Assembly (NCBI GenBank): GCA_902786505.1
Contig: CADACS010000001.1
Location: 97,972 to 161,971, forward strand
Source: an uncultured Planctomycetota bacterium
GTDB taxonomy: Bacteria; Planctomycetota; Planctomycetia; Pirellulales; Thermoguttaceae
Direction: 5' to 3'
DNA length: 64,000 nucleotides
The notes under the pieces were generated by a model, which worked only from the letters and a program-made list of their open reading frames with translations, ran no database searches and had not been told where the DNA came from. Positions 18,038 through 28,080 of the stretch are shown piece by piece. Numbering within the stretch: position 1 is the first letter of the stretch; each line of letters opens with the position of its first letter. The position numbers were made by a program, and so were the translations under genes.

Positions 18038-19804
18038 GTGGTAAATCGTACTCTGATTCGCGGTTTGGACGCTAATGTTGACGACGTGGTCATGCCTGAC
18101 GAAGATATCATCGAATATCTCGGCGGCGACGCGGAAATCGAACTCAATCAAATTCTCGACGGCGTCGTCGTGAGAATTGAAAAAGAATTCGTCATCGTCG
18201 ACGTAGGATATAAGAGCGAAGGAGCTATCCCCGTCTCCGAATGGGAAGAAGGGGAAGAAACGCCGAAACCGGGCGATCACGTTAAGGTTCTCGTCGAAGA
18301 GCTTGAAGACGCCATGACCGCCGAGGAAGTTCAGTCCCGCGGTATGATCGTTCTGAGCAAGCGCAAGGCCGCCAAGATCGAATCTTGGATGCGCATGATG
18401 GAACGCGTTAAGGAAGGCGACGTCGTCGACGGCGTCGTTTCCAAGAAGATCAAGGGCGGTCTGCTCGTCGATATCGGCGTGAACGTCTTCCTGCCCGCGA
18501 GTCAAGTCGATATCCGCCGTCCCACCGACATCAACGAGTTCATCGGCAAGCCGATCAAGTGCGTCATTCTCAAGATTGACGAAGCGCGCCGCAATATCGT
18601 CGTGAGCCGCCGCGAACTCATCGAACAGGAACGCAAAGAAAAGAAGACCGCGCTCCTCAACGAACTGCAAGTCGGTCAGATCCGCGAAGGTACCGTCAAG
18701 AACATCGCCGAATTCGGCGCGTTCATCGACCTGGGCGGCATCGACGGCCTTCTCCACATTACCGATATGAGCTGGGGCCGCATTACCGATCCGAAAGAGC
18801 TCGTCTCCATCGATCAGAAGATCGAAGTCGTCGTTCTCAATATCGACTACGAGAAGGAGAAGATTTCGCTCGGTCTCAAGCAGAAGACCCCGTCTCCGTG
18901 GGAACACGTCGAAGAGAAATATCCCGAAGGCTCCAAAGTCAAGGGTACCGTCGTCAACGTCATGTCCTACGGCGCGTTCGTTAAACTGGAAGAGGGCGTC
19001 GAAGGCCTCGTCCACATTAGCGAAATGTCCTGGACCAAGCGCATCAATCATCCGAACGAAATCCTGACCGTCGGCGAAGAAATCGAAGTCGTCATTCTCG
19101 GCATCAATAAGGAAAAGCAGGAGATTTCGCTCGGTCTCAAGCAGACGATGAACAATCCTTGGGAATCGGTCGATACGAAGTATCCGGTCGGCGCGAAGGT
19201 CAAGGGCGTCGTTCGCAACCTGACGAACTACGGCGCTTTCGTCGAGCTCGAAGAGGGCGTCGACGGTCTCCTTCACATCAGCGACATGAGCTGGGTCCGC
19301 AAGATCACGCATCCGAGCGAAGTCGTTAAGAAGAACGAAGAGATCGAATGCGTCGTTACGCAGGTCGATAAGAAGAACCGCCGCATCGCGCTCGGTCTCA
19401 AGCAGCTTACCGAAGATCCGTGGGCCACGCGTATTCCCGAAAAATACCGTCCGAACCAGATCGTCAAGGGTAAGGTTACGAAGATCACGAGCTTCGGCGT
19501 TTTCGTCAGCCTCGAAGACGACCTCGAAGGCCTCCTTCACATTTCCGAATTGGCCGACCACAAAGTCGAGAATCCGGAAGAAGTCGTTAAGGTTGGAGAA
19601 GAGATCGAAGTCATGGTTCTCCGCGTCGATTCCGCCGACCGCAAGATCGGTCTGTCGCGCAAACGCGCCGAAAAGGGCGACGAAGAGCCTGTCGAAGAAG
19701 CTCCCGAGCCGACTCCCGCCGTTACCATCAAGCAGCCTAAGGAACTCAAAGGCGGCATGGGCGGCGACAGCGGTCCTCTCTTCCAGCTTCCCGGCCAGAA
19801 CTGA
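18038..19804 (+). CDS. rpsA: 30S ribosomal protein S1
   Basis: 588 residues with six S1 RNA-binding domains at about residues 35-110, 125-190, 210-280, 295-367, 382-454 and 470-540. Repeats 3-6 share the block [21 protein letters not shown]1 brings mRNA to the ribosome. The tail after residue 540 is acidic then Gly/Lys-rich. The start is GTG 18038 with AGGAA about 12 nt upstream; no better start exists. Very even codon use (Cys-poor, GTC/ATC/CTC-rich) gives a 512-codon open frame on the other strand, which I regard as a shadow. Confidence 0.96.
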   Translation: MVNRTLIRGLDANVDDVVMPDEDIIEYLGGDAEIELNQILDGVVVRIEKEFVIVDVGYKSEGAIPVSEWEEGEETPKPGDHVKVLVEELEDAMTAEEVQSRGMIVLSKRKAAKIESWMRMMERVKEGDVVDGVVSKKIKGGLLVDIGVNVFLPASQVDIRRPTDINEFIGKPIKCVILKIDEARRNIVVSRRELIEQERKEKKTALLNELQVGQIREGTVKNIAEFGAFIDLGGIDGLLHITDMSWGRITDPKELVSIDQKIEVVVLNIDYEKEKISLGLKQKTPSPWEHVEEKYPEGSKVKGTVVNVMSYGAFVKLEEGVEGLVHISEMSWTKRINHPNEILTVGEEIEVVILGINKEKQEISLGLKQTMNNPWESVDTKYPVGAKVKGVVRNLTNYGAFVELEEGVDGLLHISDMSWVRKITHPSEVVKKNEEIECVVTQVDKKNRRIALGLKQLTEDPWATRIPEKYRPNQIVKGKVTKITSFGVFVSLEDDLEGLLHISELADHKVENPEEVVKVGEEIEVMVLRVDSADRKIGLSRKRAEKGDEEPVEEAPEPTPAVTIKQPKELKGGMGGDSGPLFQLPGQN

Positions 19805-19853
19805 TTTTCGCGGCGGTCAGCCGCGTCTAACTGCGGCCGGCTAATACGCTTTC

Positions 19854-19888
19854 GGGCGTTCCCTGATTTCGGGGAACGCCCCCTTCTT
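19854..19888 (+). terminator. rpsA terminator
   Basis: GGGCGTTCCC pairs exactly with GGGAACGCCC across an 8-nt loop, followed by CCTTCTT. It lies 50 nt after the rpsA stop. Confidence 0.75.
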
Positions 19889-20392
19889 CATGTGCGGTTT
19901 TCGCTCCAAAGCGCCGTTTTTTCTGAGGAACCGGCGGCCTGAATTTGTTCAAAAATTTTTCTAGAAAAATTCCTTTTTTTGGAACGGCGATTGCATCAAA
20001 CCATCTAAAGACGGAAAGGTTGCAGGGTATACCTTAACTCTGCTGTTTCCTATTGTCCGTTTGTTCGTTTTGTCGCGTTCGAAATTCCAGTCAGCCTTAT
20101 AGGCTGGCGTCTTTGGGATATTTCTAACGCGTTGTCTCTCAAACTCAGGGCGCCGATTGGCGCGAATCGAATAACCCAATTGACGGGGTAGGGGCGTTTT
20201 TTTGCCCGAAGCGCAAGGATGCGCGGATATACTAGACATTAAGTCGTTTTCTATGGAGAAAGAACAGTCGTTTCAACCCTCCTTTTTTCGCGCCAATGGA
20301 AAGGATTTTCTTACTAACGTTTCGCTTCGGCCAGTTCCGGCGTCCTCTATGTTTCTGTTGGTACTTTCTGGTACAGAAAAGGAGAAATCACA
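19889..20392 (+). other. non-coding gap before rho
   Basis: About 500 bp of visibly more AT-rich DNA with no convincing gene. It holds an AT palindrome (AATTTTTCTAGAAAAATT near 19957) and CAGCCTTATAGGCTG near 20092. A 64-codon open frame (20202-20396) ends in an ATGA overlap with the rho start but has no recognisable content or ribosome-binding site. Promoter position is unclear. Confidence 0.4.
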
Positions 20393-21581
20393 ATGAAGTC
20401 TTACGAATCTGATAATAACAGCGCAAAGAACGATATTTATTTCGGTTACAGCGAGGAGCGGGACCGCGGATACGCGCCGGACACGGCGGTCTCGACGCAT
20501 TTTGTTCGCGGCGTTCTGGAGATCATGCTAGAAGGATTTGGTTTCCTGCGTCAGCCGGAGGCCGGCCTTGCGCGCGCCCCGGGCGACCCCTACGTTTCCG
20601 CGGCTCTGATAAATAAGCTGCGCCTGCGCAATGGGAACGAGATTGTCGGCAGAGCGAAACATGTCCCCGGCGCGCAAGGTCCGCGCGTGATTCATGTCGA
20701 CAGTATTGACGGCTTGACGGTAGACGAGAGTTTTAAAGTCATTCCGTTCGAAAGGTTAACGCCCGTCATGCCGAGGGTGAGGTTTCAGCTTGAAACGAGT
20801 CGGGACGTTCTCTCGACGCGTATTATGGATCTCTTTACGCCGATGGGCCGCGGTCAGCGCACGCTGATCGTCGCGCCGCCGCGTTCCGGCAAAACGGTGC
20901 TCTTAAGGCGCGCATAAGCCGGCGAAAGTCGTCGTGCTGCTCGTCGACGAACGCCCGGAAGAGGCGACCGATTTCCGCAGAACCGTTAACGCGCAAGTAT
21001 TTGCCAGTACGCTGGATCGAACGCCGGCCGATCACGTTCGGCTCGCCGAGCTCGTTGTGGACCGGTGCAAAAGAATGGTCGAGGCGGGCGAGGACGTCGT
21101 ACTGCTGATCGACTCGATTACGCGACTCGCGCGCGCGTACAATAAGCTAGTCGATAATGGCGGCAGGACAATGTCCGGCGGCGTCGATATCAGCGCGCTT
21201 GACGTTCCCAAGCGGCTCTTCTCGACCGCGCGCGCGACCGAAGAGGCCGGCACGCTTACCGTTGTCGCGACGGCGCTTATCGATACGGGCAGCCGTATGG
21301 ACGAGGTGATTTTCCAAGAGTTTAAAGGGACGGGCAATATGGAGATTGTCCTGAGCCGAGAGCTTGCGGATAAAAGAATCTGGCCCGCGATCGATTTAGC
21401 GCAGTCGGGCACGCGGCGCGAGGAAGCGCTCATACGCGGCGAAGAAATCGGCATGATCTACACGATCCGGCGCAGTATCGCGAAGTTGCGAATCGACGAA
21501 AAGATCGAGCGGCTCAGGGATACGCTTGCGAAATATCCAACGAACAAGAGTTTTTTGGATAAATGCCAAGCGTTATTTTAA
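20393..21581 (+). pseudogene. rho: transcription termination factor Rho, frameshifted in the P-loop region
   Basis: Two frames make one Rho. The first (20393-20917) starts at ATG after AAGGAG and carries the cold-shock-like RNA-binding domain (EIMLEGFGFLRQPE) and the start of the ATPase up to RTLIVAPPRSGKTVLL, then RRA and a stop. The second, open from about 20910, resumes with KPAKVVVLLVDERPEEATDF and runs to the normal C-terminus (RSIAKLRIDEKIERL). About ten residues that follow Walker A in Rho proteins are replaced by ~10 nt, so ~20 nt are missing and the frame changes. The N-terminal Rho_N helical domain is also absent. Either a decayed second copy, a recent deletion or an assembly error. 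Confidence 0.85.
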
Positions 21582-21625
21582 ATCTTGCAACAGTCAAGAT
21601 TTGCGCCGCAGCCCGCCAGCCGCGG

Positions 21626-21659
21626 ACGCTCCGCGGATTCATTCGGAGCCGCGGAGCGT
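21626..21659. other. inverted repeat at the rho/LRR convergence
   Basis: ACGCTCCGCGG and CCGCGGAGCGT form a perfect 11-bp stem that spans the LRR gene's stop codon. There is no T run on either side. A smaller hairpin ATCTTG/CAAGAT precedes it at 21582. Together they may end both convergent transcripts. Confidence 0.35.
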
Positions 21660-24600
21660 TCGCGGATCGGGCGCCCCGGTAAAGGCGGTCGGATCGACGG
21701 CCGCGCCGTCCGGAATGTCGAGCGCGCGCAGGGCCGAGCAGCCCATAAACGCTTCCGCGGCAATCTCTTTTAATCCGCCGGTTCCTGAGACGGAACGGAG
21801 CGAAACGCAGTTCTTAAACGCGCCTTCCGGAAGGACCGTTACGGTTTCGGGAAGAACGGCTTCCGATAAAAGCGGACAGTCGCAAAACGCGTCTTTGCCT
21901 AACGTTAGCGCTTCGTTTCCGGACAGATCTATTTTTTCGAGCGCGAGCGCGCCCCGGAACGCCCCTTCGCCAATTTCCGTTACGGCCGCCGGCGGCTGAT
22001 ACGTTTGGTCGGGCCGGCGCGGAGGATAGGCGCGCAGTTTTCGCCCGCCGTTCTCAAAGAGCGCTCCCCCGTACGCGGTAAACTGAGCGTCTTCCCCTTC
22101 CGTTTCAAACGCGAACAGATTATGACAGCCTTCGAACGCGGAACTCGCTAAATAGCCGAGCGAACGCGGAATTCTTACCGTTATCAGCGAACGGCATTCT
22201 TTAAACGCTTCTTTGTCAATGTGTTCTATCGAATTGAGATCCAGCGACGCTAGGCCCGCGCAATGTTTAAACGCGCCTTCCGCGACGTCGGTAAGGGAAT
22301 CGGGCGCCTTAAACGAGCCGAGCGATTCGCAATGTTCAAACGCGAATTTACCGATCTTTTTCAGTCCTTCCGGGAGAACGATCTGTTCCAACGCGCCGCA
22401 GTGTCGGAACGCCTCCGCGCCAAGTTCGGCGAACCCGGGCGCCAGCTCGATCGATTCGAGCGACCAGCACCCTAAAAACGCGCGCGAGCCGACCCGCGTT
22501 AAGGTCGTCGGACACGCGAACGATTCGAGCGCGCCGCATCCGGCAAACGCCTCGGTTCCGATCGCCGTCGCCGCCGCGTTGAATTCGACCGTCTTGAGAC
22601 TTCCGCAGTCGGTAAACGCGTAATCGCCGATCTCCGCGAGATTTTCCGGGAACGCGACCGATTTGAGGAGCGCGCACCGCCGGAACGCGGCGCTTTCAAT
22701 GCGCGTCAGTTTGGCGGGCAGATTCGCCGAAACGAGCCGCGAACATCCGTAAAACGTTTCCCGATCGATTGTTTCGACGGAATCCGGAAGATCGACCGAC
22801 ATGAGCGCGGCGCAGTTTTTGAACGCGCGCCGGCCGATCGCAACGACCGATTCGGGCAGCCGTATAAATTGCAGCGAGACGCATCCGGCAAACGCCGCTT
22901 CCCCGATCTCTTCAACCGTGTTCGGAATCTTGACCGAATGGAGGGAAGGGCAGTTCTCAAAGACGCGCGCTTCGACCGTCTTAATGCCCGGACTAAATTC
23001 GGCGGCCGTGAGCGAGGCGCAGTCGGCAAACGCGCCGGTTCCGATCCGTTCGAGACTCCGCGGAAGCTTGACCGCGACCAGAGACGCGCACGACTTAAAG
23101 AGTTCCGGCCCGAGTTCCGCGACGCCCTCTTGCAAGTCGATCGCGACGAGCTGCTCGCAGCCTTCGAACGCGTTCGCGCCCAGAGATTGGATTCCGGCTG
23201 GAATACTGACGGCGTCGAGCCCGACGCAGCCGGCGAACGCGCGCGCCCCGATTTCGGCGAGCGCGTCGGGAAATTGAACGGCTCTAAGGGAACGGCAGCG
23301 TGAAAACGCGGACGCGCCAATACGTTTAAGATAAGGCGGCATGGGCGCTTCGGTCAGTTTGTCGCACAGCCCAAACGCGGCGTCGCCGATCGAGACGAGC
23401 GCTTCGGTTACCGTTACTTTCGCGAGTTTTTCGCAGTTATAGAAGAGCTTGTCCGGAATTTCCGTCGCGGAGTCGGGCGTCTTGGCGGCCGTCAGGCGCC
23501 GGCAGTTGCTGAACGCGCCCGGCTCTAACGTCGTAACGGAATTCGGGATATCGACGGACGTCAGCTTATTGCAGAACGAGAACGCTTCCTGCCCGACCGT
23601 CTCGAGCTTATCGGACCAGCCGATCTCGACGAGCGACTGGCAAAAGTAGAACGCGTTTGCCCCGATTGAAGTTACGTTCGCAAGATTGACCGTTTCAAGC
23701 GATCCGCAGTCGGCAAAGAGACTCGGCTCGAGCGTCTCCAGATTTGGAGAGAGCCTGACGCGCCGGAGCTTGGAACACGCCTTGAACGCGCCCTCGCCCA
23801 CCGAGACGACGCTTTCGGGCAGGAGAATCGATTTGAGCTCGGCGCATCCGGCAAACGCTTCCGCGCCGATCGACGTAAGACTGTTCGAGAGCGTGATTTC
23901 CAGAAGGCCCGAGCAGTTGGCGAACGCACGGTCGCCGACCGTCTCGACCGTATTCGCGACATAGAACGCCGCGAGCGATTCGCACCCTTGGAACGCCTCC
24001 GCGCCGATCGCTTCGACCCCTTCCGGGGCGCCGAGGTATCGGAGCGCGGCGCAGTTCTTTACGATCCTCTCCGGGATTTCCGCAAGCGTGTCCGGCAGTT
24101 CGAGTTCCGTGAGCGCGGCGCACCCTTCGAACGCGCCCGCCCCTAGCGTTTCAAGGTCTTTTGGCACGTCAAACTGCGCGAGTTTCACGCACTTCTGGAA
24201 CGCCTCGCTTTCGATCGCGGTCAGCTTGCCGAGCGCCTCAATCTCTTCGAGCGCCTGACAGTTTGAGAACGCGTTCTGGCGGATCGCCGTAATTCCGGCG
24301 GGAAGCGTTACGCGCTGAAGCGATTTGCAGTCGCGGAACGCGGCTGCGCCGAGCGCCTCTAAGGCGTCCGGCAGCGCGATTTCCGAGAGTTTCCCGCATT
24401 CCTGAAAGGCTCGGTCTCCAATCGAGGCGACCTTGCCGTGGATCGCGATCCGTTCGAGCGACGCGCAGCCTGAAAAGGCGTCGTCCGGAATCGCGTCGAC
24501 GCGCGGGGGAACCGTAAATTCTTTCAGCGACGAGCATTTGCTAACGACGCCCGGGCCAAGTTCCGCGACGCCGTCGGGAATTTCGAGCGCCTGAAGGGAG

Positions 24601-25838
24601 GAACAGGCCGCGAACGCGCGTTCCGGAAGCGCCGTCAGCGAGGCCGGGAACCGAACGTCGACGAGCGAGGAACAGCCCGTAAACGCCCGGTCGCCAAAGG
24701 TCGTTATTCCTTCGGGAAGCGCAACTTGCTTAACGGAAGAGCAGCCGGAGAACGCTTCGCTTTCAATAAAGAGGCCGCGCTCTTCCGAAGAGAGCCCCTC
24801 GACGCTTTCGGGCAATTCAAGTTCGGCAAGCGCCCCGCATCCGCGAAAAGCGCCTTTGCCAATCGAGCGCAGATTCGGCGGGAATTTAACCGATTTCAAA
24901 GCGCCGTCGAGCTCAAACGCGAACGCGCCGATTGAGAGCGCGCTGTTCGGAAGATACGCCGTTTCAAGATTAGCGCAGTCCCAGAAGGCGCCGTCCATAA
25001 CCGTTTCGACCCCTTCGGAAACGCGGACCATTTTCAGCGTCGATTTACTGAACGCCCTCTTGCCGACCGTTTTAACGCCGGGCGGCGTCGCGTAGGTCGT
25101 CGCCGACGCCCCGATCGGATACCGGAGCAGCGTCTCGCCGCTCGCGTCGAAAAGGACCCCGCCCCGGGAAGAGAACGCCGGATTTCCCGCCTCGACTTCA
25201 ATTTCTTTAAGCCGCTTAAAATCTTGCAGCGCGTCGGTTTCGATCTCAACGACCTTTTTCGGAACCGCGATTTTAGAGACGCTTTTGATCTTTTTGAGCG
25301 TAATTGCGTCGTACGCCGTAACCCCTTCGGCGGGCTCGAACGGGATATTCAAACCTGTCGGATACGCCAGAAGCAGGGTCCCTTCCGCGTCGTACAGACC
25401 GGAATTGACTATCTTAAAAGAGCTGTTTTCCGGCGCGATTTCGCATTCCCGAAACACTTTCATTTCGACAAACGCCTGCGGATCGATCGACCGCAGTTCG
25501 CCGTTCAGGCGGACGGTCCGGAGTTTGGACGCCCCGTAGAACGCAAACGGCGCGATCGACTCGACGCCGTCGGGCAAGACGTAGCGTATGCCGGGCCGCG
25601 CCTGCGGATAGCAGATAAGCGTCTTGCCCGACTTGTCGAAAAGGACGCCGTCGATCGCGCGGAACGCGGGGTGAGCTTCGTCGACCTCGAACTGCTCGAC
25701 TTTTTTTCCCCCGTTGAGCGAGCCCGGCGCGATCGTCTCCAGTTCCATGGGGACCTCCGCCACGGCAAGGGAGATATCGAAAGGAGGACCCGCCGGCGCG
25801 GCGGTCGCGATTTCCTGTTTGTCGGCGTCTGATTCCAT
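21639..25838 (-). CDS. giant BspA-type leucine-rich-repeat protein (LRR_5)
   Basis: 1399 residues made almost entirely of ~23-residue repeats of the form aIgaeAFagCsaLxxIxLPdsvxx, the TpLRR/BspA type (LRR_5), about fifty in a row. Two blocks near the N-terminus and one near the C-terminus have the longer insert form with GVLFDxSGxTLxxYP. The N-terminus (MESDADKQEIATAAPAGPPF) has no signal peptide, lipobox or membrane segment, and no C-terminal sorting signal is visible, so it may act in the cytoplasm, unlike most members, which are surface proteins. ATG 25838 is the first start in the frame. It is transcribed divergently from purF. Binding partner unknown. Confidence 0.92.
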   Translation of the reverse strand: MESDADKQEIATAAPAGPPFDISLAVAEVPMELETIAPGSLNGGKKVEQFEVDEAHPAFRAIDGVLFDKSGKTLICYPQARPGIRYVLPDGVESIAPFAFYGASKLRTVRLNGELRSIDPQAFVEMKVFRECEIAPENSSFKIVNSGLYDAEGTLLLAYPTGLNIPFEPAEGVTAYDAITLKKIKSVSKIAVPKKVVEIETDALQDFKRLKEIEVEAGNPAFSSRGGVLFDASGETLLRYPIGASATTYATPPGVKTVGKRAFSKSTLKMVRVSEGVETVMDGAFWDCANLETAYLPNSALSIGAFAFELDGALKSVKFPPNLRSIGKGAFRGCGALAELELPESVEGLSSEERGLFIESEAFSGCSSVKQVALPEGITTFGDRAFTGCSSLVDVRFPASLTALPERAFAACSSLQALEIPDGVAELGPGVVSKCSSLKEFTVPPRVDAIPDDAFSGCASLERIAIHGKVASIGDRAFQECGKLSEIALPDALEALGAAAFRDCKSLQRVTLPAGITAIRQNAFSNCQALEEIEALGKLTAIESEAFQKCVKLAQFDVPKDLETLGAGAFEGCAALTELELPDTLAEIPERIVKNCAALRYLGAPEGVEAIGAEAFQGCESLAAFYVANTVETVGDRAFANCSGLLEITLSNSLTSIGAEAFAGCAELKSILLPESVVSVGEGAFKACSKLRRVRLSPNLETLEPSLFADCGSLETVNLANVTSIGANAFYFCQSLVEIGWSDKLETVGQEAFSFCNKLTSVDIPNSVTTLEPGAFSNCRRLTAAKTPDSATEIPDKLFYNCEKLAKVTVTEALVSIGDAAFGLCDKLTEAPMPPYLKRIGASAFSRCRSLRAVQFPDALAEIGARAFAGCVGLDAVSIPAGIQSLGANAFEGCEQLVAIDLQEGVAELGPELFKSCASLVAVKLPRSLERIGTGAFADCASLTAAEFSPGIKTVEARVFENCPSLHSVKIPNTVEEIGEAAFAGCVSLQFIRLPESVVAIGRRAFKNCAALMSVDLPDSVETIDRETFYGCSRLVSANLPAKLTRIESAAFRRCALLKSVAFPENLAEIGDYAFTDCGSLKTVEFNAAATAIGTEAFAGCGALESFACPTTLTRVGSRAFLGCWSLESIELAPGFAELGAEAFRHCGALEQIVLPEGLKKIGKFAFEHCESLGSFKAPDSLTDVAEGAFKHCAGLASLDLNSIEHIDKEAFKECRSLITVRIPRSLGYLASSAFEGCHNLFAFETEGEDAQFTAYGGALFENGGRKLRAYPPRRPDQTYQPPAAVTEIGEGAFRGALALEKIDLSGNEALTLGKDAFCDCPLLSEAVLPETVTVLPEGAFKNCVSLRSVSGTGGLKEIAAEAFMGCSALRALDIPDGAAVDPTAFTGAPDPRTLRGSE

Positions 25839-26075
25839 GGCTATTCCTCGAACGGAGCGAAAGGGAGGCGGGAAGATAAAAGATTCCCGCTTTCATTGTA
25901 CTCGATTCCGACGGTCAAACAAGACGCGAATGCGCCGACGCCGCCGACGAAAGGGGCCGCGATCCGCTGGACGGAACCGGGAATAAACCGCCCCGAAACG
26001 ACCGGCCGCGACGCGCAGGACCGCTTTTCTTGCCGCGTTCAGACTCCCCCGTGTTTTTTTTCTGGCGCAAAGCGC

Positions 26076-26081
26076 TATAAT
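26076..26081 (+). promoter_or_regulatory. -10 element of a purF promoter
   Basis: TATAAT; no clear -35 at 16-18 nt (a T run lies there). It precedes a structured leader. Confidence 0.4.
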
Positions 26082-26082
26082 T

Positions 26083-26141
26083 ACTCCCAGTTATTGGGGA
26101 GTCGGCGGCGCCGGGCCGACCGCGGAAAGACGCGGTTTTTT
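26083..26141 (+). promoter_or_regulatory. purF leader with hairpin and terminator-like stem
   Basis: Just after the -10, ACTCCC (26083-26088) pairs with GGGAGT (26097-26102). Then CCGCG (26120-26124) pairs with CGCGG (26131-26135), followed by six T. The second hairpin lies in the 5' leader of purF, where a terminator would act only on that transcript, so attenuation is plausible. No known riboswitch is recognised. Confidence 0.45.
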
Positions 26142-26265
26142 CCGTTTTGTCCGGCTGTTTCCGAATCCGCCGATACGCGCGCCGGAGGAGGTTGCGTTGA
26201 GACGCTGCCCGGCGCGCCGCCACAGCTACGCCAGACGGAGAAAGCACAGGAGAGCGCGTTTTCTT

Positions 26266-27939
26266 ATGAGCGAATTACATGAAGAGTGCGGAGTCGTCGC
26301 CGTTTATCATTTCAAGGGAAAAGGGACGTCGCCGCTCTGTTCTCATTTAGGAGCGGACCGCGTTTCAAATCTTGTTCCGCGAATGCTCCTCGACGTCCAG
26401 AATCGCGGTCAACTCTCCGCGGGCATTACCACGTATCGGGACGAGCAAGAGGAGGAAGACTCCTGCACGCGCAGTCAGGAGGAGAAATACTCCCGCCCGC
26501 TCCTTATGACGTATAAAGAGCTCGGTCCGGTCGCGGAAGTCTTTCATCAGAGCCACCGCGATCAGTACGAAAAGCTCATGGAACGGCTCGCCGGGAACGC
26601 GGCGATCGGGCATGTCCGTTACGCGACGTGCGGACGCGACGACAAGAATTTCGCGCATCCTTTCGAGCGGCCGCACATGAGAAAGAACAAATGGTTCAGC
26701 TTCGCGTTTAACGGCCAGCTCGCCAACTACGAAAAACTCAAAGAAGAAATTAAACGCGATCACGACGTCTGCTTCTCTCGCGATTCCGATTCTGAAATTG
26801 TTATGCATTATCTCTGCACGGCGGTGAAAAACGCCGGGCGCGATCTCCTTGAAGTCTGCAAAAAGACGACGGAAAAACTCGACGGCGCTTACAGTCTCGT
26901 CTTTTTGAACGCGTGCGGGGAAATGATGGTCGTTCGCGATCCGCACGGCTTTAAGCCGCTGTGCTACGCGTTCGACGGCTCTCTCTTCGCGGCGGCGAGC
27001 GAGAGCGTCGCGCTCTTCAATCTCGGATTCAGCCACGACCAGATCAAAGACGTGCCGCCCGGCTCGGTCGTTATTGTAACGCCGGACGGGAACGTCCGCG
27101 TCGAGACCTTTATGACGTCGCCCCGAACGACGCACTGCTTCTTCGAATGGATCTATTTCGCGAACGTCGCGAGCGTCTTAGACGGCAAGAGCGTCTATCT
27201 TGCGCGCAAACGGCTCGGAGAAGTGCTGGCGGAACAGGAACTTGAGGATGAGAACGGCGTTCCCTTGGACGCCGATTCGATCGTCGTGCCCGTTCCCGAT
27301 ACGAGCAAGGCGGCCGCCGACGGCATGGCGTACAAACTTGGGATTCCGTGCCTGGAAGGGCTTATGCGCAACCGGTACAGCGGCCGGACCTTTATCGAAG
27401 GGGGCGATTCCCGCCGGAGAAAGGCCGAGACGAAATATACGCCCCTCCCGCAGGTGCTCGAAGGCAAACGCATCTTTCTGGTCGAAGATTCGATCGTGCG
27501 CTCGACGACGATGCGCGTGCTCATCGAACGGCTCCGGACCGTCGGACACGCCAAGGAGATCCACGTTCGCGTCGCGTGTCCCCCCATTATGGCGCCGTGC
27601 TTCTACGGCATCGACATGTCGACCTATTCGGAACTCTTTGCAACCCGCTATATGATGAAGCATTACGGACTCGACGGGGTGTTCTCCGAAGACGACGTCT
27701 CCACGCGTTGGATTCTGACGCCGGAAATCGAGCGCGAGATGGCGGAGGATCTCGGTTGCGATTCGCTCCGGTATCTGCCGCCGCGCGCCCTCTCGACGGC
27801 GATCGGAATCGCGCCCATGAATCTGTGTCAGGCGTGCGTCAATCACGAGTATCCGACCGAGGCCGGATGCGAGCTTTCCAGAAAAGCGCTCTTTAATTTC
27901 GCCAACGGAAACGAAAGTTCTAAACGCACATACGAGTAA
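26266..27939 (+). CDS. purF: amidophosphoribosyltransferase (PurF-type)
   Basis: 557 residues from ATG 26266 (AGGAG about 13 nt upstream). The N-terminus [14 protein letters not shown] places the nucleophile Cys8 after a short propeptide, as in PurF enzymes. The glutaminase domain shows GHVRYAT and FNGQLANY; the phosphoribosyltransferase domain shows the PRPP loop [10 protein letters not shown] (Ser where Gly is usual). Cysteines in [18 protein letters not shown] and [12 protein letters not shown] match the four ligands of the 4Fe-4S Bacillus-type enzymes. It makes phosphoribosylamine, first step of purine synthesis. There are ~60 extra residues in the N-domain (EQEEEDSC region) relative to common PurF. 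A divergent PurF paralogue is possible. Confidence 0.88.
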   Translation: MSELHEECGVVAVYHFKGKGTSPLCSHLGADRVSNLVPRMLLDVQNRGQLSAGITTYRDEQEEEDSCTRSQEEKYSRPLLMTYKELGPVAEVFHQSHRDQYEKLMERLAGNAAIGHVRYATCGRDDKNFAHPFERPHMRKNKWFSFAFNGQLANYEKLKEEIKRDHDVCFSRDSDSEIVMHYLCTAVKNAGRDLLEVCKKTTEKLDGAYSLVFLNACGEMMVVRDPHGFKPLCYAFDGSLFAAASESVALFNLGFSHDQIKDVPPGSVVIVTPDGNVRVETFMTSPRTTHCFFEWIYFANVASVLDGKSVYLARKRLGEVLAEQELEDENGVPLDADSIVVPVPDTSKAAADGMAYKLGIPCLEGLMRNRYSGRTFIEGGDSRRRKAETKYTPLPQVLEGKRIFLVEDSIVRSTTMRVLIERLRTVGHAKEIHVRVACPPIMAPCFYGIDMSTYSELFATRYMMKHYGLDGVFSEDDVSTRWILTPEIEREMAEDLGCDSLRYLPPRALSTAIGIAPMNLCQACVNHEYPTEAGCELSRKALFNFANGNESSKRTYE

Positions 27940-27966
27940 CGGTTCCGCCGTCTCCGACTCACGGAA

Positions 27967-28006
27967 AACGCCGACTTCTCACTTTTGCAGACGCCGGCGT
28001 TTTTTA
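27967..28006 (+). terminator. purF terminator
   Basis: AACGCCG pairs with CGGCGTT across a long loop and runs into TTTTATT, directly before the nagB promoter. Confidence 0.6.
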
Positions 28007-28007
28007 T

Positions 28008-28016
28008 TGGTATAAT
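28008..28016 (+). promoter_or_regulatory. extended -10 promoter for nagB
   Basis: TGGTATAAT matches the extended -10 form TGnTATAAT; no clear -35. The leader would be about 60 nt. Confidence 0.5.
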
Positions 28017-28080
28017 GAGAACGTATAAGGACCGCGCGCCGGAACGGGAGCGCGCATATCGAAATCTATGGGAAAGAATC

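Noticed and set aside
18023..19561. 512-codon open frame antisense to rpsA
   Set aside because: S1 is unmistakable on the other strand; codon bias (few TAA/TAG/TGA complements) explains the open frame, and the product is low-complexity Asp/Phe/Leu/Val.
20202..20396. 64-codon frame overlapping the rho start by ATGA
   Set aside because: No ribosome-binding site, no recognisable content; the ATGA overlap is likely chance.
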